A stretch of DNA of 7,348 nucleotides from an uncultured Micrococcales bacterium (GTDB taxonomy: Bacteria > Actinomycetota > Actinomycetes > Actinomycetales > Microbacteriaceae), in assembly GCA_913060985.1 (NCBI GenBank), contig CAJXTQ010000028.1, positions 1 through 7,348 of the forward strand, read 5' to 3'. Below the pieces are notes generated by a model. It saw nothing but the letters and a program-made list of their open reading frames with translations, did no database searches and was not told where the DNA came from. The translations under genes and the position numbers were made by a program. Shown piece after piece: positions 1 to 6,337 of the stretch. Position 1 is the first letter of the stretch. Each line of letters starts with the position of its first letter.

Positions 1-55
1 GAGCAACGGACTTTTAATCCGTGGGTCGTGGGTTCGAGCCCCACGGGGCCTACCA
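1..55 (+). tRNA. tRNA-Lys (anticodon UUU), 5' end cut off by the window
   Basis: This is the 3' part of a tRNA. It starts in the 3' strand of the D stem (GAGC, 1-4). The anticodon stem is perfect (6-10 with 18-22) around the loop CTTTTAA, placing the anticodon TTT at 13-15, which reads lysine AAA/AAG codons. The variable loop is 23-27. The T stem is GTGGG/CCCAC (28-32 with 40-44) around the loop TTCGAGC. The 3' acceptor strand is 45-51, the discriminator base is A52, and CCA is encoded at 53-55. The 5' acceptor strand and most of the D arm lie outside the window. No terminator hairpin with a T run follows; a convergent gene ends only six bases away. Confidence 0.95.
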
Positions 56-61
56 CTTTGC

Positions 62-592
62 CTAAACCCCACTCCCAATGCTCGCCAAAGCACTTGCCCC
101 ATCGACTCGCCATCCAAGTTCTGTTTCAACCAACACATACCTAAGTGCGTAAACAGTTTCTCCAGCCTCAGTAAAGCGAACATCAATAGTCGCAAGCTCA
201 GGCCCCGGGTAGAAAAGACAAGAATCAAAGCCCAGTGTCGATGAGCTAATTAGGGGACCATAACTTCCCTCGATAATTCCAATAAATCTCTGCAGGCTGA
301 CCGAAGACCGAAAAGAAGGGGAAGCGTAAGAATAGGCAAGTTCATAATCACCAACTGCGAAAGAGGCGGTCTGAGCATTGATTGTGGTTTCGATTCCAGA
401 CTGTGCGGTTTGAGAGCACTCCGAGAACTGGATTTCCGGCGCGCTATCTGACTCAGAATCAGTCTGTGGGGATTGATCCTGCTGCTGCGGTTGCTCTGCC
501 TCGGAAACATCCGGTTCAACAGAAGTTAATTGCAGGCTGCATCCACTACTTAGCCCAATCGCGAGAAAACCAATCACCAAAGTTTTCATCAT
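62..592 (-). CDS. Small secreted lipoprotein with a DUF4864-like domain
   Basis: The protein is about 176 residues from the chosen ATG at 592. The N-terminus MMKTLVIGFLAIGLSSGC is a short lipoprotein signal peptide: one lysine, a hydrophobic core, then a lipobox-like SSGC, so the mature protein should be anchored in the membrane by its cysteine. A low-complexity linker rich in Gln, Ser, Asp and Glu follows. The globular part then has a pattern resembling DUF4864: a region read as a helix with AYSYASPSFRSSV, then FIGIIEGSYGPL, then strands ending in ETELGWRVDG. Two further cysteines (in SECSQ and DSCLF) could form a disulfide. The frame stays open to 808, but that extension overlaps glpK and would bury the signal peptide. 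Codons at 601, 592 and 589 are all possible starts; none has a good ribosome binding site, so the start is uncertain. It is divergent from glpK. The substrate and role are unknown. Confidence 0.75.
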   Translation of the reverse strand: MMKTLVIGFLAIGLSSGCSLQLTSVEPDVSEAEQPQQQDQSPQTDSESDSAPEIQFSECSQTAQSGIETTINAQTASFAVGDYELAYSYASPSFRSSVSLQRFIGIIEGSYGPLISSSTLGFDSCLFYPGPELATIDVRFTEAGETVYALRYVLVETELGWRVDGASALASIGSGV

Positions 593-601
593 CTGGTGCA
601 T

Positions 602-742
602 CGATAGCGAGTGCTCTGAGGGTGCTCCCCCTGCAATTAGCGCCTTTAGCGGTCCAGCCATACCTGCCAATCTAACAGCTATTAATTTGGGTTGGCTTCC
701 GAGCAAAACTAAGCTTGTTGGCAGAGCAGAGGGGTTACAAAC
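602..742. promoter_or_regulatory. Divergent intergenic region between the lipoprotein gene and glpK
   Basis: Two genes point away from each other here, so both promoters should lie within these bases. The best -10-like element for glpK is TATTAAT at 680-686, which would give a leader of about 50 nt, but no convincing -35 box sits 16-18 bp upstream. A perfect 7-bp inverted repeat is present, CTGCCAA (664-670) and TTGGCAG (718-724), and a shorter GCCAA/TTGGC pair at 666-670 and 692-696. The palindrome found next to glpD does not occur here. The promoter and operator calls are inference. Confidence 0.35.
728..734 (+). promoter_or_regulatory. Ribosome binding site of glpK
   Basis: AGAGGGG lies eight bases before the TTG at 743. 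This spacing is what supports TTG rather than a later ATG as the glpK start, together with the way the protein then begins just ahead of the conserved DQGTTSTRA motif. Confidence 0.7.
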
Positions 743-2239
743 TTGAGCGAATTTATTGTTTCGATTGACCAGGGAACCACCAGCACGAGGGCCATTGTCT
801 TCAATCACTCCGGCGAGATAGTTTCCTCGGGACAGCTAGAACACAAGCAGATTATGACTAACCCCGGCTGGGTTGAACATGACCCCGAAGAGATTTGGAA
901 TAACACTCGAGAAGTAATAGGTCAGGCTCTGAGTAGAGCAAATCTGACAAGACATCAAGTTGCCGCCATTGGAATCACCAATCAACGAGAGACAACCGTT
1001 GTCTGGGATAAGTTCACCGGCAAGGCTGTTTATAACGCGATTGTCTGGCAAGACACCAGAACTCAACCGATTGTTGACAGGCTCTCGCAGGGCAACACAG
1101 AGAAATACAAGGAAAAAACGGGGCTTCCGCTAGCCCCATATTTCTCCGCATCAAAAATCATTTGGATTCTAGAAAACGTTGAGGGCGCAAGAGAAAAAGC
1201 CGAGCGCGGCGAGCTGATGTTTGGGACCACCGACAGCTGGTTGTTGTGGAACTTAACCGGAGGAGTAAACGGCGGTCAACACAAAACAGATGTGACTAAC
1301 GCCAGCAGGACCCTGCTTATGAACCTGAAAACCCTGGATTGGGATCAAGACTTGCTCCAAGAATTCGGTATCCCATCAAGCATGCTGCCATCAATCCAAC
1401 CCTCGGTTAGCGAGTTTGGAACAGTTGAGCCCAATAACCTCCTAAGAGAGGTGAAAATCACTGGAATCCTAGGAGACCAGCAAGCGGCAACATTTGGTCA
1501 AACCGCTTTCGCCAAAGGTGAGTCAAAAAACACCTACGGAACCGGAAACTTTTTGATTGTCAACACCGGTACCGAGATTGTTCACTCCAAGAACGGTCTG
1601 ATAACCACTGTTTGCTATCAAATTGAAAACCACGAGCCTGTTTACGCCCTTGAGGGATCGATTGCGGTCACCGGTTCACTCGTTCAGTGGCTAAGAGACA
1701 ATTTGGGAATCATCAAGGAGTCTGCCGAGGTGGAAGAGCTTGCAAAAACCGTGGATGACAACGGCGGGGCTTATCTGGTTCCGGCCTTTAGTGGTTTGTT
1801 TGCCCCGCACTGGAGAAGTGATGCCCGTGGTGTGCTGGTTGGGCTGACCAGGTTTATTAACAAAGGACATATAGCTCGGGCAAGCTTAGAGGCCACCGCA
1901 TTTCAAACCGCTGAAGTTTTGGATGCAGCTAAGAGCGATGCGGGATTAGAGTTCAGCGAAATCCGAGTCGATGGTGGCATGGTCAAAAACGAAACGCTGA
2001 TGCAGTTCCAGGCCGATATTTTGAGTATGCCGGTGATTCGTCCAGAGGTAATTGAGACCACCGCACTTGGTGCCGCCTACGCCGCAGGTTTACAAATCGA
2101 TTACTGGCAAAGCCTTGACCAGCTAAGGGAGATCTGGCGTGAAGGGGGCAGATGGGAGCCAGCCATGGAGGAATCAAAGCGTGAAGAATTGCTCAACAAC
2201 TGGGACAAAGCAGTTCAAAGAACTTTGGATTGGGCTTAG
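743..2239 (+). CDS. glpK: Glycerol kinase
   Basis: GlpK is a cytoplasmic FGGY-family kinase that converts glycerol and ATP to sn-glycerol-3-phosphate. The 498-residue length is normal. Visible motifs: the N-terminal phosphate-binding DQGTTSTRA (9-17); glycerol-contact R82-E83 in NQRETT; VWQDTRT (101-107); FGGY signature 1, YFSASKIIWILEN (133-145); the probable catalytic base D245 in GDQQAATFGQ; the ATP-site GTGNF (266-270); FGGY signature 2 from A361 to E383; and DGGMVKNETLMQF (410-422). Translation starts at TTG. The loop before D245 (about 224-240) is short. It lacks the glycine-rich fructose-1,6-bisphosphate loop of the E. coli enzyme, and also the HPr-phosphorylated histidine motif of Firmicutes GlpK. 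The C-terminus lacks an E. coli-like IIA-Glc contact segment. The gene is convergent with glpD and overlaps it by four bases; no glpF is adjacent. Confidence 0.97.
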   Translation: MSEFIVSIDQGTTSTRAIVFNHSGEIVSSGQLEHKQIMTNPGWVEHDPEEIWNNTREVIGQALSRANLTRHQVAAIGITNQRETTVVWDKFTGKAVYNAIVWQDTRTQPIVDRLSQGNTEKYKEKTGLPLAPYFSASKIIWILENVEGAREKAERGELMFGTTDSWLLWNLTGGVNGGQHKTDVTNASRTLLMNLKTLDWDQDLLQEFGIPSSMLPSIQPSVSEFGTVEPNNLLREVKITGILGDQQAATFGQTAFAKGESKNTYGTGNFLIVNTGTEIVHSKNGLITTVCYQIENHEPVYALEGSIAVTGSLVQWLRDNLGIIKESAEVEELAKTVDDNGGAYLVPAFSGLFAPHWRSDARGVLVGLTRFINKGHIARASLEATAFQTAEVLDAAKSDAGLEFSEIRVDGGMVKNETLMQFQADILSMPVIRPEVIETTALGAAYAAGLQIDYWQSLDQLREIWREGGRWEPAMEESKREELLNNWDKAVQRTLDWA

Positions 2240-3900
2240 GCCAGAACCTTATCTAGCTCGATTGATTCAATCTGCGCCTTGGTTTCAGACTTTTCCCAAC
2301 CCAGGGACTTAGCTACTAGATCTGCAATCTGCTGTAGTTGATCACTGTCAAATCCGCCGACAAACCCAATGTTGGTCCTTCTATAAATAAGGTCTGCTAG
2401 CTGCGAAACGCCTTCGGTTTCAACTAGATACTTGAGCTCAACATCTGAATAATGATCGGAAACCATTGACTCACCGTTTACCGCGATTTGCGCAATCAGC
2501 TCTGCTGCTTTCGTTCCGTAGCGCTCGAGAAGTTGCTTGGCTCGGTCGGTTGAAATTCCAGATGAGTTGGTCTTGAGCCAACTGGCAACTTCTGAATCGG
2601 TTTTTGGATAGTTCAATCCCCCACCAATCGGCATATCAGTTGTGGTTAGCTTCCTTTGATCACCGGTTAACTTCATTGCCTCATCGGCAAGGTGCTCACC
2701 CAAGGCTCTAAATGTTGTCCACTTTCCACCCACCAGACTGAGTAGACCAAACTCGCTGCTCATTGGTTTGGTGAGCTCAATTCTGTAATCTCTTGAAACA
2801 AAACCTGGTGCTAGGTCATCAGCTGCAGGAAGCGGTCTTACGCCTGAGTACTTATAGACAATTTGATCTCTGTTTACTTCAATCGATGGATAGACAAGCT
2901 TCACAAGATCTATGAAGTAATCAATCTCTTCCTCAGTGCAATAAATCTCTTCACCCATGTCCACCTTGATATCGGTGGTTCCGATAAGAACTCGTCCCAG
3001 TAGCGGATACATCAAAACAATGCGCCCATCGTTGTTTTCAAAAAATATCTCTCGACCATCGCAGGCTTCCAGCAGCCTGGGATTGTCAACAACAATGTGG
3101 CTCCCCTTGGTTCCGCCCATGTACTTCGTACTTTCCCCCAAAAGGGCATTGGTCATATCTGTCCAGGGTCCAGTTGCGTTGATCACTAGATCTGCTTTGA
3201 ATTCAAACTCTTCTCCGGAAAGCTCGTCTTTCAGCAGAACGCCACCTGCAGATTTTCCAATCAGCGAAACATAGTTCACTGCATTTGCATTCGAATGACT
3301 TACTGCATCGCTCAATACCTCTATGGCCAAGCGCTCTGGACTTTCCATGCTGGCATCGAAGTAACTGGCTGTGAATTTCACGTCTTGGTTCATATCCGGG
3401 AAATTCTTCAACGACTTCTTTTTGCCCCAGAACTGGTGCTTAGGCATTGACTTACCCGCACGACCAAAGGTGTCATACAAAATCAAACCAACCTTGATCA
3501 AAAAAGCCCCGCGCTCTTTTGGTTTTCCAGAGGAGTGGGTTAGGAACCGAAGAGGTGCGCTCAAGATGCCACTAAAGACACTAAAAATTGGAATGGTGGT
3601 TCGCAAAGGCTTCACCAAATGCGGAGCGTTTTTCAAAAGCCTGTTTCGCTCTTGAAGTGATTCTTTGACAAGTCTGAACTCGCCGTTTTCTAAATACCTA
3701 ACTCCACCGTGAACCATGTGCGAAGAGGCAGCTGAAGCACCGGAGGTAAAGTCTTTTTTCTCAATCAGTGTTACATCAACACCTTGCAGAGCGAGCTCTC
3801 TAAGAGTGGATATTCCATTGATACCCCCGCCAACAATCAGCACCCTCGCATCAGGGTTGCTCCTGAGGCGACCGAGTCGCTCTTCTCTTGAACCAATCAA
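2236..3900 (-). CDS. glpD: FAD-dependent glycerol-3-phosphate dehydrogenase (aerobic, GlpD type)
   Basis: GlpD oxidises sn-glycerol-3-phosphate to dihydroxyacetone phosphate and passes electrons via FAD to quinone at the inner face of the membrane. From the TTG at 3900 it has 554 residues. Motifs in order: dinucleotide-binding VLIVGGGINGIS (GGGING at 24-29) with the ribose-binding acidic residue near 47; ASSHMVHGGVRYLE (about 58-71), typical of the family; a hydrophobic stretch at about 101-120 that may sit on the membrane; NATGPW (241-246); GTTD (307-310); SGVRPL (352-357); the family signature GGKWTTFR (391-398); and a C-terminal DAO_C-type domain. The frame stays open to an ATG at 3969. 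The TTG is preferred because GGAGGT lies at 3907-3912, six bases before it, and the longer form would begin inside the operator palindrome. The gene is divergent from the sorC-type regulator. Confidence 0.95.
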   Translation of the reverse strand: MIGSREERLGRLRSNPDARVLIVGGGINGISTLRELALQGVDVTLIEKKDFTSGASAASSHMVHGGVRYLENGEFRLVKESLQERNRLLKNAPHLVKPLRTTIPIFSVFSGILSAPLRFLTHSSGKPKERGAFLIKVGLILYDTFGRAGKSMPKHQFWGKKKSLKNFPDMNQDVKFTASYFDASMESPERLAIEVLSDAVSHSNANAVNYVSLIGKSAGGVLLKDELSGEEFEFKADLVINATGPWTDMTNALLGESTKYMGGTKGSHIVVDNPRLLEACDGREIFFENNDGRIVLMYPLLGRVLIGTTDIKVDMGEEIYCTEEEIDYFIDLVKLVYPSIEVNRDQIVYKYSGVRPLPAADDLAPGFVSRDYRIELTKPMSSEFGLLSLVGGKWTTFRALGEHLADEAMKLTGDQRKLTTTDMPIGGGLNYPKTDSEVASWLKTNSSGISTDRAKQLLERYGTKAAELIAQIAVNGESMVSDHYSDVELKYLVETEGVSQLADLIYRRTNIGFVGGFDSDQLQQIADLVAKSLGWEKSETKAQIESIELDKVLA

Positions 3901-3906
3901 TTCATT

Positions 3907-3912
3907 ACCTCC
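3907..3912 (-). promoter_or_regulatory. Strong ribosome binding site deciding the glpD start
   Basis: Read on the minus strand, GGAGGT is followed by AATGAA and then TTG (3900-3898). It is the best match to the 16S tail near any start in the window. It places the glpD start 69 bases downstream of the first in-frame ATG at 3969. Confidence 0.85.
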
Positions 3913-3964
3913 GACTTCAAAACTAAATTTCAAATAAGGCAAAGAGAAGAGGCGACATGAATTC

Positions 3965-3978
3965 TGCACATATGTGCA
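3965..3978. promoter_or_regulatory. Perfect 14-bp palindrome, probable operator of the SorC-type regulator
   Basis: TGCACATATGTGCA equals its own reverse complement over all 14 bases. It lies between glpD and the divergent regulator, 13-26 bases before the regulator's ATG. Its last base is the first base of the putative -10 hexamer, so a bound protein would cover the regulator's promoter and could also block transcription towards glpD. Dyad operators of this size and AT-centred form are usual for helix-turn-helix sugar-responsive regulators. That this particular protein binds it is inferred from position. I found no second copy in the window. Confidence 0.65.
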
Positions 3979-3983
3979 ATAAT
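3978..3983 (+). promoter_or_regulatory. -10 element of a leaderless promoter for the SorC-type regulator
   Basis: AATAAT matches five of six bases of TATAAT and ends seven bases before the ATG at 3991. That spacing would put the transcription start at or next to the A of the start codon. No ribosome binding site is present upstream of the ATG, which agrees with a leaderless mRNA, common in actinobacteria. No good -35 box was found. Confidence 0.5.
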
Positions 3984-3990
3984 CAAAAAC

Positions 3991-4962
3991 ATGCCGGATG
4001 AGCTCGAGGGAAGGTCAAAAAACGACCTTGCAACTACCGCTGCAGAACTCTATTACCTGCAGGACTGGAAGATGGAAGACATCGGCAAAAAACTCAACCT
4101 ATCCCGGTCTAGCGTTTCAAGATTGCTTGAAACTGCCAGAAACAGGGGGATTGTCGAGTTTCGAATTAATCGACCGAGTGACCGCAGCAACAACCTGGCG
4201 GAACAACTCAAGTCCAAATATTCAATTTCCGCAAACGTCATTGAAGTTTTCGAAAATTCCACCGCAGATGAGCGACTGGAGATAGTCGGTGCCGAAACTG
4301 CCAAAAAACTTGGGAATTTTTTCAGGCCCGGAATCACCATCGGACTTGCCTGGGGATCGACAATTAGCTCTGTCAGTAGGCATATGCATAACTACCGAGT
4401 GGCCAACTCAACTGTGGTGCAATTAAACGGTGCCGGCAACGACCACAGCACGGGCATTAGCTACTCCGGAGAAATACTGAATCAGTTTGGGCAAAGTCTT
4501 GGGGCAAATGTTGTCCACTTCCCCGTCCCAGCTTTCTTTGACGATCCCGCTGCCAAGCAGGTTATGTGGAAGGAAAGAAGCACTAAAAGAATCCTGGACA
4601 TCCAATCAAGAATTGACCTAGCTATTTTTGGTCTTGGAAGAATTGACTCTGAGGTTCCCTCCCAGGTTTATCAGGCCGGTTACTTAGGCAAGTCGGATCT
4701 TGATGATTTGAACGCTGAGCAAGTGGTTGGTGATATTGCCACCGTTTTTTTTAGAAGCGATGGCTCATGGCGGGACATTGGCTTGAATAACCGCAGTAGC
4801 GGACCGGGACTTGATCAGTTGAAAAGGACCCCCAAGCGGGTTTGTGTTGCATCCGGAATTGCCAAAATTGAGGCGCTCAGAGGCGCGATTGCCGGTGGCT
4901 ACATCACCGACCTATTTATTGACGACTTGACTGCTGAAAAACTTTTGGAGAACAGTAATTGA
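3991..4962 (+). CDS. SorC-family transcriptional regulator, probable regulator of glycerol-3-phosphate use
   Basis: The protein has 323 residues, normal for the SorC family (cytoplasmic DNA-binding regulators that sense sugar or polyol phosphates). The N-terminal helix-turn-helix spans about 14-58: AAELYYLQDWKMEDIGKKL followed by the recognition-helix region LSRSSVSRLLETAR. The effector domain (SorC sugar-binding fold, from about 70) shows GLAWGSTI (118-125), usual near the phosphate site, then FGLGRID (213-219), GDIATVFFRSDGSW (247-260), and the C-terminal ASGIAKIEALRGAIAGGYITDLFIDDLTAEKLL, which matches the family's end pattern. It is transcribed away from glpD across a shared palindrome, so control of glpD and of itself is the simplest reading. 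The true ligand (glycerol-3-phosphate, dihydroxyacetone phosphate or another) cannot be read from the sequence. I do not call it glpR because known GlpR proteins belong to the DeoR family. Confidence 0.9.
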   Translation: MPDELEGRSKNDLATTAAELYYLQDWKMEDIGKKLNLSRSSVSRLLETARNRGIVEFRINRPSDRSNNLAEQLKSKYSISANVIEVFENSTADERLEIVGAETAKKLGNFFRPGITIGLAWGSTISSVSRHMHNYRVANSTVVQLNGAGNDHSTGISYSGEILNQFGQSLGANVVHFPVPAFFDDPAAKQVMWKERSTKRILDIQSRIDLAIFGLGRIDSEVPSQVYQAGYLGKSDLDDLNAEQVVGDIATVFFRSDGSWRDIGLNNRSSGPGLDQLKRTPKRVCVASGIAKIEALRGAIAGGYITDLFIDDLTAEKLLENSN

Positions 4963-5080
4963 AAAGTCTTTTCTATCAGCCAACTCAAAGGTGAACTCTG
5001 GAATGAACAGGCGTAGCATTGGTTCTACCTAGATGAGATGCAAAACATGCATCAATCGAAGTGAATTGGAGTAATTCAAA
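4963..5080. promoter_or_regulatory. Intergenic region and probable promoter of the LolA-like/ABC operon
   Basis: These 118 bases lie between the regulator stop and the next ATG. GGAG at 5068-5071 is a ribosome binding site nine bases before ATG 5081. Two weak promoter readings exist. One is TAGCAT (5014-5019) as a housekeeping -10 with a poor -35, GTGAAC, at 4991-4996. The other is GGAAT (5000-5004), 17 bases and then GTT (5022-5024), resembling an extracytoplasmic-function sigma promoter but with a slightly short spacer. Neither is convincing alone. No intrinsic terminator for the regulator is visible, so read-through from upstream is possible. Confidence 0.35.
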
Positions 5081-6337
5081 ATGTCATCGAAGATGAAGAA
5101 ATGGTTACCAGCCTTCGTTGCACCCGCAACAGTGGTTGCTCTTTCCGTCGCAGTACCAATGCAGGCGAATGCAGAAATTGATCTGCCAGATAAAACCGCC
5201 AGCGAGATTCTGCAGATGATGAACAACGACCCGGACATGAGCTTCTCTGGTCGCGTAACCAAGGTTTCAAACCTGGGGTTGCCGCCAATCGGAAACATGC
5301 CAGATGTGAGCGAGTCCATGGTTGAAGAGATGGAAGAGAACATGCCAGAGGGCATGGAGGAATTCATCCCCCGAGTTACCGAGAGCAACATGGTCACAGA
5401 CCTAGTTGAGATTATTTCTGGAACTCACGAGGCAAGAATTTATGTTGACGGGCCAGACAAACTGAAGATTCAGATCTTGGACCCAATGAGCGAGCGAAGC
5501 ATCACCGTCAACGGTGACACCGTGTGGTTCTACGATGATGACAAGCTGGCAGCTCAGTTCATGACGATGGACGCAGCTGAGCTGGAGACGAAAGCCGATC
5601 AATTCCAGGCCGAAAACTCTGCGGAAATTGAGCAGTACATCGCCGAATTGCCATTCGACATCAACAACCCAGCAGAGGTTGCTGACTATGTTTTGGCCGA
5701 GGCCAGTGAATACAGCACCATCACAGTTGGCGCGGATCAGAACGTCGCTGGACGCGCTGCCTACGAACTGATTGCAACCCCACTGGCAGCAGAGTCAACA
5801 GTGCAGTACGTATCTGTTGCGATTGATGCTGAAACCGGTATGGCTCTAAATGTGAAGGTTGTTGCCAAGGGTCAGGTCGAGCCAGCCATGGAAATCGGCT
5901 TCACAAGCATCGACTACTCGACCCCAGATGCATCGATTTTCGAATTCGCTCCCTCCAGTGATGTAACCGTCACCGAGATGGAGATGCCAGAGGAGTTCAC
6001 AATCGACGGTGAGACCTACACCAAGGAAGAGCTTCAAGCAGAGCTAGAAGCCTCCAAGCCAACCGAAGCCGAATACGAGGAGCTAAAAGCTCAGTATGAG
6101 GCAATGGAGAACAAGCCTGTGGTTTACGAAAACGGCTGGGCAACCGTTGTTGAGATGACTCTCAGCGATGAGATGCCAGTCGAGATGTTCCAATCCGAGC
6201 TGTTTAGTGAGATGACCATGCAGGTCGACGGTGGGCAGGTTATTTCCACCTCACTTGTAAATGTGCTGATCACTGACGATGGTCGGGTTTTGGCAGGAGC
6301 GGTAAATACCGACTACCTGCTTGAGATTGCCGGCTAG
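5081..6337 (+). CDS. Secreted LolA/RseB-like protein with a methionine-rich insertion
   Basis: The protein has 418 residues. The N-terminus is a Sec signal peptide: lysines at 4, 6 and 7, a hydrophobic core to about 26, then QANA before E32, an AxA site for signal peptidase I. It lacks a lipobox and contains no cysteine, so it should be released outside the membrane. The mature part follows the actinobacterial LolA-like pattern: FSGRVTKVSNLGLP (55-68), SGTHEARIYVDGPDKLKIQ (113-131), ERSITVNGDTVWFY (138-151), NVAGRAAYELIATP (221-234), VSVAIDAETGMALNV (244-258) and IGFTSIDYSTPDASIFEFAP (272-291). This fold is a half-barrel that in relatives binds acyl chains or lipoproteins. A Met/Glu-rich segment at about 73-104 and an acidic, probably helical linker at about 311-345 are extra. 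A C-terminal strand region begins at about 346. It heads an operon with an ABC exporter. Cargo is unknown. Confidence 0.85.
   Translation: MSSKMKKWLPAFVAPATVVALSVAVPMQANAEIDLPDKTASEILQMMNNDPDMSFSGRVTKVSNLGLPPIGNMPDVSESMVEEMEENMPEGMEEFIPRVTESNMVTDLVEIISGTHEARIYVDGPDKLKIQILDPMSERSITVNGDTVWFYDDDKLAAQFMTMDAAELETKADQFQAENSAEIEQYIAELPFDINNPAEVADYVLAEASEYSTITVGADQNVAGRAAYELIATPLAAESTVQYVSVAIDAETGMALNVKVVAKGQVEPAMEIGFTSIDYSTPDASIFEFAPSSDVTVTEMEMPEEFTIDGETYTKEELQAELEASKPTEAEYEELKAQYEAMENKPVVYENGWATVVEMTLSDEMPVEMFQSELFSEMTMQVDGGQVISTSLVNVLITDDGRVLAGAVNTDYLLEIAG

Noticed and set aside
1..60. tRNA 3' end as an integration (att) site of a mobile element
   Set aside because: No integrase, no repeated tRNA tail elsewhere in the window, and the neighbours are ordinary metabolic genes.
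382..675. Plus-strand open frame opposite the lipoprotein gene
   Set aside because: It lies on the complementary strand of a gene with a clear signal peptide and domain pattern. Its composition is unlike a protein and it has no ribosome binding site that I can support.
593..808. N-terminal extension of the lipoprotein frame up to 808
   Set aside because: It would overlap the start of glpK and place the lipoprotein signal peptide in the middle of the protein.
2957..3937. Several plus-strand open frames opposite glpD (2957-3274, 3371-3655, 3716-3937)
   Set aside because: They mirror glpD codons and have no recognisable motifs; glpD is well supported across the whole span.
4380..4387. GCATATGC inside the regulator gene as a second operator
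   Set aside because: Only 8 bp, the flanks do not match the glpD palindrome, and a dyad this short is expected by chance.
4961..4973. GAAAAG-T-CTTTTC as a terminator of the regulator gene
   Set aside because: The loop is too small, the stem is AT-rich and short, and no T run follows. It also overlaps the stop codon.
5029..5397. Minus-strand open frame across the start of the LolA-like gene
   Set aside because: It is a shadow of the signal peptide and N-terminal region of the secreted protein, with no family features.
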